A DNA stretch of 64,000 bases from Streptosporangium lutulentum (GTDB lineage Bacteria; Actinomycetota; Actinomycetes; Streptosporangiales; Streptosporangiaceae), in the NCBI RefSeq assembly GCF_030811455.1, contig NZ_JAUSQU010000003.1, forward strand, positions 1 to 64,000, in the 5' to 3' direction. This document shows positions 26,248 through 33,213 of the stretch, piece by piece. Within the stretch, counting starts at the first letter, position 1; the number at the start of each line of letters is the position of its first letter. The notes beneath the pieces are model-generated. The model did no database searches, had not been told where the DNA came from, and worked only from the letters and a program-made list of their open reading frames with translations. A program made the position numbers and the translations under genes.

Positions 26248-26531
26248 GGCGCACATCCGCGCCAGGATCGGCCGGATTGCTCGGGCGCGTAGTCGTACCG
26301 CCGGGCGCGCCGGCCAGGTGCACGGGATGGCAGGCAGCGACGGACGAAGTTTCGCGCTGCGCGCGATCTGCATATTCCAAGCTCCTGGTTTTCCCCGTGC
26401 TAGCCGATCGGCGCGGGAGCCGTACGGCGTAGCCAATGCCGGACGCGTGAGGCAAGTGACGCTCTTACACGGTGCTGACGTAGGTCAAACCGCACCGGGG
26501 AGGGGGCCCAATTTCGCTGTGACCTGCGAAA
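26248..26531. other. Non-coding spacer, diverged duplicate of 14010-14300
   Basis: No gene seen. It shares short blocks with the spacer after copy 1 of the hairpin element, for example TTTCGCGCT.CGCGCGATCT and GGAGCCGTAC. Confidence 0.35.
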
Positions 26532-26638
26532 ACACTCCCAATTGAGCCTTAAATGCGCTATAGTTTTATATATAGGGAGTCGTGGGGTGGTATCCCCGGC
26601 GCCCGACCCCCCATCACACCCCCGCGGAAGGCACCGAC
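26532..26638 (+). promoter_or_regulatory. Shared promoter-leader module, copy D
   Basis: ATTGAGC, GCTATAG-TTTTA (TATAGT 26559-26564), hairpin GGGGTGGTATCCCC (here GTGGTAT replaces GTGGCAC, keeping the fold by a G-U pair), then GCGGAAGG before GTG. The CATCCACCGCA block is less conserved in this copy. Confidence 0.75.
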
Positions 26639-27481
26639 GTGCAATCCACTCTGTTCGAGCTGCCCGCATCTCCCGAGCCCGATCTTTGGTCCTTCGACTG
26701 GATCGTGGCGTCGATCTCTGGTGGCAAAGACAGCCAAGCCCTACTCGACCTCATCGTCGAGTTGGCCGATCGCGCCGGGGTCCGGCACCGCCTGGTCGCC
26801 GTTCACGCCGACCTCGGCGAGATGGAATGGGAAGGTGTAGCCGCCCTTGCAGCGGAGCACGCTGCCCACTACGGCATCCCCTTCTATCTGGTCAGCCGCA
26901 CGGTGGAGGGGGAGTCGCAGTCGCTGCTAGAGCAGGTCGAGGAACGAGGCATGTGGCCGGACGCAGCACGGCGATATTGCACAAGTGATCATAAAAGGGG
27001 ACCAATCGGACGTTTTATCACCTGGTTGGTCAACCAGACTCGCGCGGAGCGAGGACGCGACTATCGGGTGCGAGTGCTGCACGTGATGGGCATGCGGGCC
27101 CAGGAATCCCCGGCACGCGCGCACCGTGATCCGCTACGCGACGATGAGCGCAATTCGAGTGGAACCCGCTACGTCCTGGAATGGTTGATCTTGCACCGGT
27201 GGACCACCGAGGAGGTCTGGGAGCGAATTGCCCAGGCCGGAACCCGGATTCATCCCGCGTACCTCGCCGGCATGCCCCGCCTGAGTTGCGTATTTTGTGT
27301 GCTTTCCTCAAAATCGGCGCTCGTCTTGGCCGCTCAGCTCAATCCGGAATTGGCCGAGCGGTATGCGGCCGTCGAGAGGCGGATCGGCCATCGCTTCCGC
27401 GCGAATCTATCCATGGCACAAATCATCGAGGAGGCCCGGCAGCGCCCCCGGGTCAAGGTTGTCGAGGGGTGGGCAGGATGA
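26639..27481 (+). CDS. PP-loop protein of the PAPS reductase family, 280 aa
   Basis: GTG at 26639 after GGAAGG of leader D. The ATP-pyrophosphatase loop SISGGKDSQALLDL (SGGKDS at 27-32) and the later VMGMRAQESPAR, RRYCTSDHKRGPI and LSCVFCVLSS segments match PAPS reductase-type PP-loop enzymes carried by phages and plasmids. Such enzymes activate a substrate with ATP for sulfur transfer or reduction; the four Cys could bind a metal or relay sulfur. The absence of partner genes argues against assimilatory sulfate reduction. Related folds act in DNA phosphorothioation (DndC), but no dnd genes are visible here. Confidence 0.75.
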   Translation: MQSTLFELPASPEPDLWSFDWIVASISGGKDSQALLDLIVELADRAGVRHRLVAVHADLGEMEWEGVAALAAEHAAHYGIPFYLVSRTVEGESQSLLEQVEERGMWPDAARRYCTSDHKRGPIGRFITWLVNQTRAERGRDYRVRVLHVMGMRAQESPARAHRDPLRDDERNSSGTRYVLEWLILHRWTTEEVWERIAQAGTRIHPAYLAGMPRLSCVFCVLSSKSALVLAAQLNPELAERYAAVERRIGHRFRANLSMAQIIEEARQRPRVKVVEGWAG

Positions 27482-27530
27482 AGAGGCCGCTCGCTGAGAC
27501 GGCGCGATCGCCGGGCGTGGTGCTCAGGTA

Positions 27531-27572
27531 ACGGGTGCGGCGACCAAGACCTGTCTTGGTCGCCGCACCCGT
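27531..27572 (+). terminator. Terminator after the PP-loop gene
   Basis: Perfect 20-bp arms around CT. A 17-codon frame (27478-27531) overlaps the PP-loop stop by ATGA and ends at the stem; it may only be chance. Confidence 0.75.
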
Positions 27573-27888
27573 TATGGCCGAGGCCAGAATCAGCTGCTCT
27601 TTTGTCTGGTCCTAGGCGCAGGCTAGTGCTGGCCCTGATCAGTCATCCCTACTTACGAATTGAACAAACGGAACATCGATGGGCGACATGGTGAAGATCC
27701 CCGTCAGGGCAGATCACTCCTAGGCCCAGTTGTTTGAGGACGTGGATTACACCAACGGGGCGTTCGAACTGCCCCAGACCACCTGGGACGGCATGTCCGA
27801 GGCAGATGGCCGAGGGGATCGACGAAAACCTGTGATCACTCAGGGGCTCACCTGTTCCTCGCCGGGTGAGCGGATGAAGCCGTGAGAA
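27573..27888. other. Spacer with a possible broken small gene
   Basis: From ATG 27690 the + strand reads MVKIPVRADHS, an in-frame stop, then AQLFEDVDYTNGAFELPQTT and WDGMSEADGRGDRRKP. It looks protein-like but interrupted; no start or family can be assigned. Confidence 0.25.
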
Positions 27889-27988
27889 CAATCTCCGAAT
27901 GAGCTATTAATATGCTATAGTTTTATCTATCGGATATAGGGAGTGGCACCCCAGCTCCGCATCCACCGCACGAGACGGAAGGAAACCC
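27889..27988 (+). promoter_or_regulatory. Shared promoter-leader module, copy E
   Basis: ATGAGCTATTAA, GCTATAG-TTTTA (TATAGT 27916-27921), GGGA-GTGGCAC-CCC hairpin, CATCCACCGCA, CGGAAGGAAA and ATG. Confidence 0.8.
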
Positions 27989-28294
27989 ATGACGAATTTC
28001 CAGCCCGCAGGCGGGACTGTGACGCCTCATTGGCACAAGGCGGCCGATGCGCTGACGGAGCGTCTGAGGGTCAGCGGCGTTGGCTGCGTACGGAGAGCGA
28101 CGATCAAGGCAGCCCGTTCTGGTGCACCGACAGCGACTATTGGCCGGCAGGATCACCTGCCTGTCGGTGTGGCCGCTCCTGCGAGCGCGTCATACCTGAT
28201 GGGCCGGATCAGTGCCAGAACAACCAGCCCTGACGAAATGGCCGACCTCGCCCGGCTGATGCGCGTCGCCGAATCGCTCACCGCACAGGAGTAA
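27989..28294 (+). CDS. Leader-regulon protein, 101 aa, middle probably frameshifted
   Basis: ATG at 27989 after GGAAGGAAA. It begins like the 106-aa protein (MTNF ... PHWHKAADALTERL), but residues ~33-55 look out of frame: the next frame over reads WLRTESDDQGSPFWCTDSDY followed by WPAG, which fits the family pattern W....G..W.....(Q)..(P)(A/T)G. The end (DEMADLARLMRVAESLTAQE) is a normal helix. Two compensating indels are likely. The next gene starts 2 bp after the stop. Confidence 0.55.
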   Translation: MTNFQPAGGTVTPHWHKAADALTERLRVSGVGCVRRATIKAARSGAPTATIGRQDHLPVGVAAPASASYLMGRISARTTSPDEMADLARLMRVAESLTAQE

Positions 28295-28296
28295 AG

Positions 28297-29163
28297 GTGT
28301 CCGCATGGTCCCCCCGTCGCATGCCACGCATCCGCGACCGTGTGCGCACCGCGCTCACCGGTTCTGACCGCCTCTTCAGCCAGGACACTCCGGAACTGGT
28401 CGCCAGGAACAAACGAGTCGCCCAGAACCTCGGCGCATCTGGACTGTCATGGGCCACACCCAACATGTCGGCTCTCGCCATCGCCGCAGCCGCCGACCTG
28501 CCCGAGGTGCGATGGGCCACCGCCGACCGGCCGTCAGCATCTGGGCTCATCGTGTGGGACGGCGGCATCGGCCAAGTCCCCTACCGCGGGGTCTACACGC
28601 CCGTGGATGCCATCTCTTGGGGCCCGCACCCTGACGGACTCAGCTGCATGATGTGGCTGAGCCTCAACCGCATGCGGGAAGCGGTGACGGCCCTGGGCGG
28701 CACCTACGTGCCTGGCATTCTCCCGCCGCTGCTCCCCGTAGGGGAGTTCGTCGCCCCCATCACCGCCGACCCGTACCCAGCGGAGGCGATCGACGACGGT
28801 GCCCGGACCGCGCTCACGACGCTCGCATCCGCATGGCTGCTGATGAAGCAGCCGAAGATGGTCGACCGGTCGAGCGTCGAAATCGACCGCAGCGTGCGTC
28901 GCTCCTACGGACGGGCAAACCTCCCCGTGCCAGAGGTGACGCTCATAGACCTGCGCCGTCTCTACGTTCCCAACATCACCGAACGAGACGAGCCTGCCAG
29001 TCGCACCTACAACAGGCGGTGGGTCGTGGGCGGGCACTGGCACAACCAGGCGTACGGGCCCGGCTGGTCACTGCGTCGGCAGATATGGATCCCGAACTAC
29101 ATCAAGGGTCCGGATGGGGCCCCGCTCATTGTCACCGAGCGCGTCAACGTGTGGCGGCGGTAG
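28297..29163 (+). CDS. Conserved mobile-element protein of unknown function, 288 aa
   Basis: GTG at 28297 preceded by GGAGTAAAG, 2 bp after the 101-aa gene, so co-transcribed from leader E. The C-terminal ~75 residues carry a pattern I associate with many actinobacterial phage and plasmid proteins: VTLIDLRRLY, then RRWVVGGHWHNQAYGPGWSL, RRQIWIPNYIKGPDGAPL and VTERVNVWRR. The first half is helical, with a central beta-rich part (SGLIVWDGGIGQVPYRGVYT). Possibly DNA-interacting; not proven. Confidence 0.65.
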   Translation: MSAWSPRRMPRIRDRVRTALTGSDRLFSQDTPELVARNKRVAQNLGASGLSWATPNMSALAIAAAADLPEVRWATADRPSASGLIVWDGGIGQVPYRGVYTPVDAISWGPHPDGLSCMMWLSLNRMREAVTALGGTYVPGILPPLLPVGEFVAPITADPYPAEAIDDGARTALTTLASAWLLMKQPKMVDRSSVEIDRSVRRSYGRANLPVPEVTLIDLRRLYVPNITERDEPASRTYNRRWVVGGHWHNQAYGPGWSLRRQIWIPNYIKGPDGAPLIVTERVNVWRR

Positions 29164-29175
29164 CCGTACAACGCC

Positions 29176-29205
29176 GAGAGCCCGCCCGGGCTGGGACGGG
29201 CTCTC
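29176..29205 (+). terminator. Terminator after the 288-aa gene
   Basis: GAGAGCCCG (29176-29184) pairs with CGGGCTCTC (29197-29205), 12 bp past the stop. Confidence 0.6.
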
Positions 29206-29328
29206 GTGTTCCTCAACTACGACGGTGGCGCCCGAACCCGATATCCATCACATCTCCCATTCACTCGATGTGATTGCTCCGGGACCACCGTCGCTCTTCG
29301 CCGGCGAGCAGGTGAGCTCGCTGAGGAA

Positions 29329-29430
29329 ACTTCCCACTTGAGCTTTAATTACGCTATAGTTTTACATATCGGACTGGGGAGTGGCACTCCAACCCGACAT
29401 CCACCACATGCGCGGATCAGGTATCGGACC
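29329..29430 (+). promoter_or_regulatory. Shared promoter-leader module, copy F (ssb)
   Basis: CTTGAGC, GCTATAG-TTTTA (TATAGT 29355-29360), hairpin GGA-GTGGCAC-TCC in which an A-T pair replaces a G-C pair of other copies, and CATCCACCACA. Unlike the other copies it is followed by ~45 extra bp before the ribosome binding site. Confidence 0.8.
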
Positions 29431-29474
29431 TGACCCGCTCTCACCTGAGCATCTCTCAATAAAGGGAGGCCATC

Positions 29475-29981
29475 ATGGCCGTAGGCGAAACCACGATCAC
29501 CATTGTCGGCAACCTCGTCAACGATCCGGAGCTGCGCTTCATCCCCTCGGGGCAAGCAGTGGCACGGTTTCGCATCGCATCCACTCCGAGGTTTCTCGAC
29601 AAGACGACCAACGAGTGGAAGGACGGCGAAGGCCTGTTCCTGACCTGCAACGTTTGGCGGGAGGCAGCGGAAAATGCTGCCGAGAGCCTCCAGCGCGGCA
29701 TGCGTGTCATAGTTCAGGGCAGATTGCGCCAGCGGTCTTACGACACCAAGGAAGGCGAGAAGCGCACGGTTTACGAGGTCGAGGTCGACGAGGTCGGCCC
29801 CTCCCTGAAGAACGCGACCGCCAAGGTCAACAAAACTGCCCGTCAGGGCGGTGGCGGTGGCTTCGGCGGCGGCCCCTCCAACGACCCGTGGGCCTCCTCG
29901 GCGCCTGCCGCACCGCAAGGTGGCGCCTTCGGCCGTGGTAGCGCCTTCGATGCGCATTCCGGCGACGAGCCGCCGTTTTAA
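29475..29981 (+). CDS. ssb: Single-stranded DNA-binding protein, 168 aa
   Basis: AGGGAGG precedes the ATG. OB-fold SSB sequence: TTITIVGNLVNDPELRFIPS, VARFRIASTPRF, LTCNVWREAAENAAESLQRG and RVIVQGRLRQRSYDT. A Gly-rich linker leads to the acidic tip SGDEPPF, which recruits replication and repair partners. Plasmid-borne ssb genes protect ssDNA during replication or transfer. It has the same leader as six other units. Confidence 0.93.
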   Translation: MAVGETTITIVGNLVNDPELRFIPSGQAVARFRIASTPRFLDKTTNEWKDGEGLFLTCNVWREAAENAAESLQRGMRVIVQGRLRQRSYDTKEGEKRTVYEVEVDEVGPSLKNATAKVNKTARQGGGGGFGGGPSNDPWASSAPAAPQGGAFGRGSAFDAHSGDEPPF

Positions 29982-30009
29982 CCATCGCGGCGATAGCTGA
30001 AATGAGGAA

Positions 30010-30055
30010 GGCCGACGGGAATCCCCTCTCGCGAGTGGGTGGCACCCCGTCGGCC
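30010..30055 (+). terminator. Terminator after ssb, overlapping a partial leader
   Basis: GGCCGACGGG (30010-30019) pairs with CCCGTCGGCC (30046-30055), followed by CCTTTACTTT. The loop contains GTGGGTGGCACC, the hairpin core of the shared leader. Confidence 0.6.
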
Positions 30056-30151
30056 CCTTTACTTTCCACCGCATCATCACGAGAAGGTCCAATGAGCTCT
30101 AAAGCTCCAGGAGACCAGTGCATGAGACGCGCCTCTAGGGTAAGGCCTTGA
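30036..30151 (+). other. Eighth, promoter-less leader copy with a 19-aa ORF
   Basis: GTGGCACCCC, CCACCGCATCA, ACGAGAAGG and ATG follow in the leader order, but the GCTATAG promoter block is missing. The ATG at 30092 opens a frame of only 19 codons ending in TGA at 30149-30151. It looks like the remnant of a leader-gene unit, or a leader expressed by read-through from ssb. Confidence 0.45.
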
Positions 30152-30309
30152 AGGCGCACACGCCCACCGGGCGCTTCGCTGCTCAGAAGTTTTCGAAGGG
30201 CCGCTCACTCGGCTTGGCATCGCCTCGGACGCCTCACGCCAGCGGCCGGAGCCCGTATCCTGCGCCTAGCACCCCGCTGATCAACGTGACATGACAAGAG
30301 GAAACGACC
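30152..30309. other. Short spacer
   Basis: No gene or strong repeat seen. Confidence 0.3.
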
Positions 30310-30912
30310 ATGATCCGCGCAGGCCGTACCGTGGTTGATGCTGAGGGGTTGGCGAGGCTGCACGGCGTCAGCCTCGCCACCGCCAAACGCCACCAGCTGT
30401 TCGACGACGCGACGCTGCCGGCACCGGTCAGCGCAGCGCGTAAGCGGTTGTGGGATAGGGAACAGGCTCAAGCGCATGCCGCGAACGATCCGATCCCGCC
30501 GCTACCGGACACCGATTGCGACGACGACCTGTTGGAGGCGGCCGAGGCCGCACAGCTGTGGGAAATCGCCGTTGAGAACTGGAACAGATACGTAGCTCAA
30601 AAACGCGCACCTGAACGCACCGAAACCGTGTGCGGAGTGGACCACTGGCGTCGCGACGTCGTGGTCACCTACCAACGACCAGGGCGTGGTGTCGGCGGCG
30701 GCCGGCCGCCAGGCACGCCAGACAGCCAGCCCCGACGCGAACGGGCACTGACGCGCCTCCACCAAGAGCGCGTCCGGAAGGTGCGGCAGATGCTCGACAA
30801 GGTGGGTAAGGCCGATGATGAACCCACTGCCAAGCAGGTCGCTGAGATGTTCGACGTGGCTGTCGATACAGGCCGACGCTACATCAACGAGGCCAAGGAA
30901 CTCCCGGCCTAG
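30310..30912 (+). CDS. DNA-binding protein with two HTH segments, 200 aa
   Basis: AGAGGAAACGACC precedes the ATG. Residues ~8-50 (VVDAEGLARLHGVSLATAKR ... LPAPVSAARKRLWDREQA) resemble an excisionase/MerR-like winged helix that reads a site and a wing; residues ~170-195 (TAKQVAEMFDVAVDTGRRYI) form a second HTH. Between them lie a charged helix and a Gly/Arg-rich loop. Possibly a plasmid regulator or site-binding accessory protein. Confidence 0.65.
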   Translation: MIRAGRTVVDAEGLARLHGVSLATAKRHQLFDDATLPAPVSAARKRLWDREQAQAHAANDPIPPLPDTDCDDDLLEAAEAAQLWEIAVENWNRYVAQKRAPERTETVCGVDHWRRDVVVTYQRPGRGVGGGRPPGTPDSQPRRERALTRLHQERVRKVRQMLDKVGKADDEPTAKQVAEMFDVAVDTGRRYINEAKELPA

Positions 30913-30981
30913 CGGCGGGCCGGTAATCGCAGGACATCACCGCCGAGTCGAGGGCAGCCAGCACACCTCAGGGTCGAGGCC

Positions 30982-31365
30982 TCACGGGCCAGCAGGATCA
31001 CGCTGACCTTCGGCAGGTGCGCCGTCATTCGATGCCGTGTTCTGCTTCTGGCGTTGCTCGCGTGGGCCGACAGTCGATGGCCGCCCGCGCCTCGCCTGAG
31101 GCCCCAACCGCGGACGTCCCGGCGGGCGCTTCTCCGGAGCAGGACAGTCCAGCCTCCCAAGGTCGTCCGCGGTCCACCCCTCGTTGGTCGATCGCCGGTA
31201 TGCCAGGGCATACAGGCGATCGATTTCAGCGAGCTCGTCCATGATCGGCTTCCTACGTTCACGGAACGCGATGAGGTCAGCGACGGGGGCCAGGCGCTGC
31301 TCCACCATCGCGCGGGCCTGAGTGAGAGAGTCAGAGGACGCTTCTTCTATCGTACGATCCGGCAC
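30982..31365 (-). CDS. Hypothetical coiled-coil protein, 127 aa
   Basis: GTG at 31365 follows GAGAGG at 5 nt; the upstream ATG at 31437 gives an unlikely Cys-rich start. Charged helices (TQARAMVEQRLAPVADLIAF, RERRKPIMDELAEIDRLYAL) are followed by a WTADDLGRL segment and a basic Pro/Arg/Gln tail. It converges with the HTH gene at 30310. Resembles small plasmid proteins of unknown role. Confidence 0.55.
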   Translation of the reverse strand: MPDRTIEEASSDSLTQARAMVEQRLAPVADLIAFRERRKPIMDELAEIDRLYALAYRRSTNEGWTADDLGRLDCPAPEKRPPGRPRLGPQARRGRPSTVGPREQRQKQNTASNDGAPAEGQRDPAGP

Positions 31366-31894
31366 ACGATCACCTCTCGTAATGAGCCAGCAGCACACCA
31401 GCCCGCAGATTTGACTATAAGTCAAACAATTAGTCAAAAGTGTAAGAAAGATACCGGGTCGCCGCCATCTCCGACGACATCCTTTCCCGGGGATGTGACT
31501 GATACGTGATCAGAGCGGTTGTGGTCGGCTGCCGCGCCGCTTCGGCCGGTCACTTGCCACCGTGAGATGCGCACCGAGGCAGCAGGGCCGGCGCCGTTGG
31601 GGTCGCTGGGAAATGCCGGCAGGGGCGAGCCTGGCACCGCCGTCCGGGCCCGCAACCCCACCACCCCCGGGCGTCAAAACAGGGCCCGCCCGCACCGGCT
31701 GCACTCGCGCCGAGACGCGCCGCCAGAGCGTGGGCTGGGGTTGGCGGGCGGCCTCAGAGTCTTGCCGGGCTTCCCGGGGGTGGTGGGGTTGCGGGCCCGT
31801 CCTTGCGATGCCGACCTCGCTCCTGCCAGGCACCCCGCAGCCTCGATCCGCCATAGGGGCGGATCCTGTCGGACCAGCTGGCAGAAGGAATCAG
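31366..31894. other. Non-coding region with a large inverted repeat
   Basis: Holds a ~237-bp imperfect palindrome (31604-31840) described separately. A short AT-rich run near 31415-31445 (GACTATAAGTCAAACAATTAG) may carry the promoter of the minus-strand 127-aa gene. Confidence 0.4.
31604..31840. repeat. Large imperfect inverted repeat
   Basis: A perfect 27-bp core (31645-31671 with 31773-31799, starting CGGGCCCGCAACCCCACC) is extended outward to arms of ~67 bp with scattered mismatches (TGCCGGCAGGGGCGAG against TGCCTGGCAGGAGCGAG). About 100 bp lie between the arms. It could be a small non-autonomous mobile element or a structured leader; it ends 54 bp before the next gene. Confidence 0.55.
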
Positions 31895-32356
31895 ATGCAT
31901 ACCGACCGCACCTTGCACCTGAGGCAGAGCGCCTCCGCTCTCGACAACGCCCGTCGAGCCATCAACGACGTGCGCAAAGGGGTCTACTCCGCGGCGCTCC
32001 TGGATTGCGTGAGCGCCATCGTGTGGCACGCACTGCCCACAGCCACGGACCTGATCGTGGACATTACCCGCCTCTACACCAAAGGCATTGGAGACGTCGA
32101 TATCGAGCAGATAATCGACGTCGAAGGTGGCATCCTCTACGACTACAACGCCGAAGACGACACCCTGCCGGACTATCGCGATCCCGCCGGCCGCACTTGG
32201 CGGCAGGCGCGCCTTGGTGCCGAGTTGAGGCTCCAGGAGTACGTCGGGATCAACGGTCCGACAGGTTGGCCCCGCATACAGGGGCAGGTGGAAGTCCGCC
32301 GGATTCCGCTCGCTGCCATTACCTCGGTCATCGATGACGACCAGCCGCCGTTCTAA
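31895..32356 (+). CDS. Hypothetical protein, 153 aa, with SSB-like acidic C-terminal tip
   Basis: ATG at 31895 after AGAAGGAA. The N-terminal half is helical (LRQSASALDNARRAINDVRK, LTIAT-like helix through WHALPTATDLIVDITRLY). The second half has acidic loops and ends VIDDDQPPF, close to the SSB tail of this window (GDEPPF) and of bacterial SSBs in general. It is not an OB-fold SSB by sequence; the tip may let it bind SSB partners or compete with SSB. Followed by a terminator. Confidence 0.6.
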   Translation: MHTDRTLHLRQSASALDNARRAINDVRKGVYSAALLDCVSAIVWHALPTATDLIVDITRLYTKGIGDVDIEQIIDVEGGILYDYNAEDDTLPDYRDPAGRTWRQARLGAELRLQEYVGINGPTGWPRIQGQVEVRRIPLAAITSVIDDDQPPF

Positions 32357-32375
32357 CACCTGATGACGGATACCG

Positions 32376-32417
32376 GGAGATACCTTCCCCTGGCTGGTCT
32401 TAGAGGAAGGTATCTCC
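32376..32417 (+). terminator. Terminator after the 153-aa gene
   Basis: GGAGATACCTTCC (32376-32388) and its exact complement (32405-32417) with a 16-nt loop. Confidence 0.7.
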
Positions 32418-32710
32418 TGCTCCGGGAGTGCACGCACGAGCTCTCGCCAGTGTGACTCTCCTTAATAGTTGACACCTGGTAGATCGGCCGACCAGCAACG
32501 ATGATGCAGGCGAGCCAGAGCAGGTGTCACCGAATGCTCAGGATGGTTGTCACCGGGTCGCTCTATCCAACGGAGTTGTCACCAGTTTTTGTGATGGATT
32601 CGGGCCACGGCTCAACTCGGCCCCGGGTTGGTGACAGCCACCGTGGCCAAGTGGCAACTATCTCGGCGAGTCGTATGAGTGAGGCCCAATTCGACGCAGA
32701 TCTGTGAAAA
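32418..32710. repeat. Cluster of TGTCACC/TTGACACC motifs
   Basis: TTGACACC (32469-32476), GGTGTCACC (32523-32531) and GTTGTCACC (32546-32554 and 32575-32583). Repeats of this type occur at the ends of IS21-like elements, so a decayed IS end is likely; an operator array is the alternative. No gene seen. Confidence 0.4.
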
Positions 32711-32810
32711 CAAGCACCTTATGAGCCGTAAATATGCTATAGTTTTATCTATAGGCAATGGGAGTGGCACCCCAGGGCCGCATCCACCGCACGACAACAG
32801 AAGGAAGTCC
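32711..32810 (+). promoter_or_regulatory. Shared promoter-leader module, copy G
   Basis: ATGAGCCGTAAA, GCTATAG-TTTTA (TATAGT 32738-32743), GGGA-GTGGCAC-CCC hairpin, CATCCACCGCA, AGAAGGAAG and ATG. Confidence 0.8.
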
Positions 32811-33095
32811 ATGACGTACAACCGCGCTGCCCAGATCTTCATGATCGTCGCCGCCATCCTCGTCGCCTCTGTCGGCCTCAAGGAACTCCTAGCCGACAAC
32901 CTCACGGCCGCCACCGCGTGCTTCTGGTCCGTCGCCTGGATGTTCATCCACCATCTCAACCAGGACCAGATCAAGCGGCTCCGCGCCGTGATCAAGACCC
33001 ACACCGAGGTCACTAACCTGATGGCCACGCACCTCAGCGACGAGCAGTTCGAGAAATTCCGGGCCCAGTTGAAGGCCGCCGAGTCCGACGCCTGA
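32811..33095 (+). CDS. Small membrane protein, 94 aa
   Basis: ATG at 32811 after GAAGGAAG of leader G. Two membrane helices, IFMIVAAILVASVGLKELL (residues ~9-27) and ATACFWSVAWMFIHHL (~33-48), are followed by a cytoplasmic coiled coil (RLRAVIKTHTEVTNLMATHL, SDEQFEKFRAQLKAAES). The layout fits a small inner-membrane sensor or exclusion protein, but no family is recognised. Confidence 0.7.
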   Translation: MTYNRAAQIFMIVAAILVASVGLKELLADNLTAATACFWSVAWMFIHHLNQDQIKRLRAVIKTHTEVTNLMATHLSDEQFEKFRAQLKAAESDA

Positions 33096-33108
33096 CCTGA
33101 TCCAACCT

Positions 33109-33140
33109 GCCGGGCGGGCGACTGTGACTGCCCGCCCGGC
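33109..33140 (+). terminator. Terminator after the membrane protein gene
   Basis: GCCGGGCGGGC (33109-33119) pairs with GCCCGCCCGGC (33130-33140), 10-nt loop. Confidence 0.65.
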
Positions 33141-33213
33141 CCGGGGAGTAGAACGCGAGCCCCATGTACGCCTGCCGTACCGCGCTGAACAACGAATGAT
33201 TTAGGAGCCGCCA

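Noticed and set aside
14301..32810. Leader modules as phage-type (T7-like) RNA polymerase promoters
   Set aside because: The CTATAG core is suggestive, but no single-subunit RNA polymerase gene is seen and TATAGT works as an ordinary -10 box.
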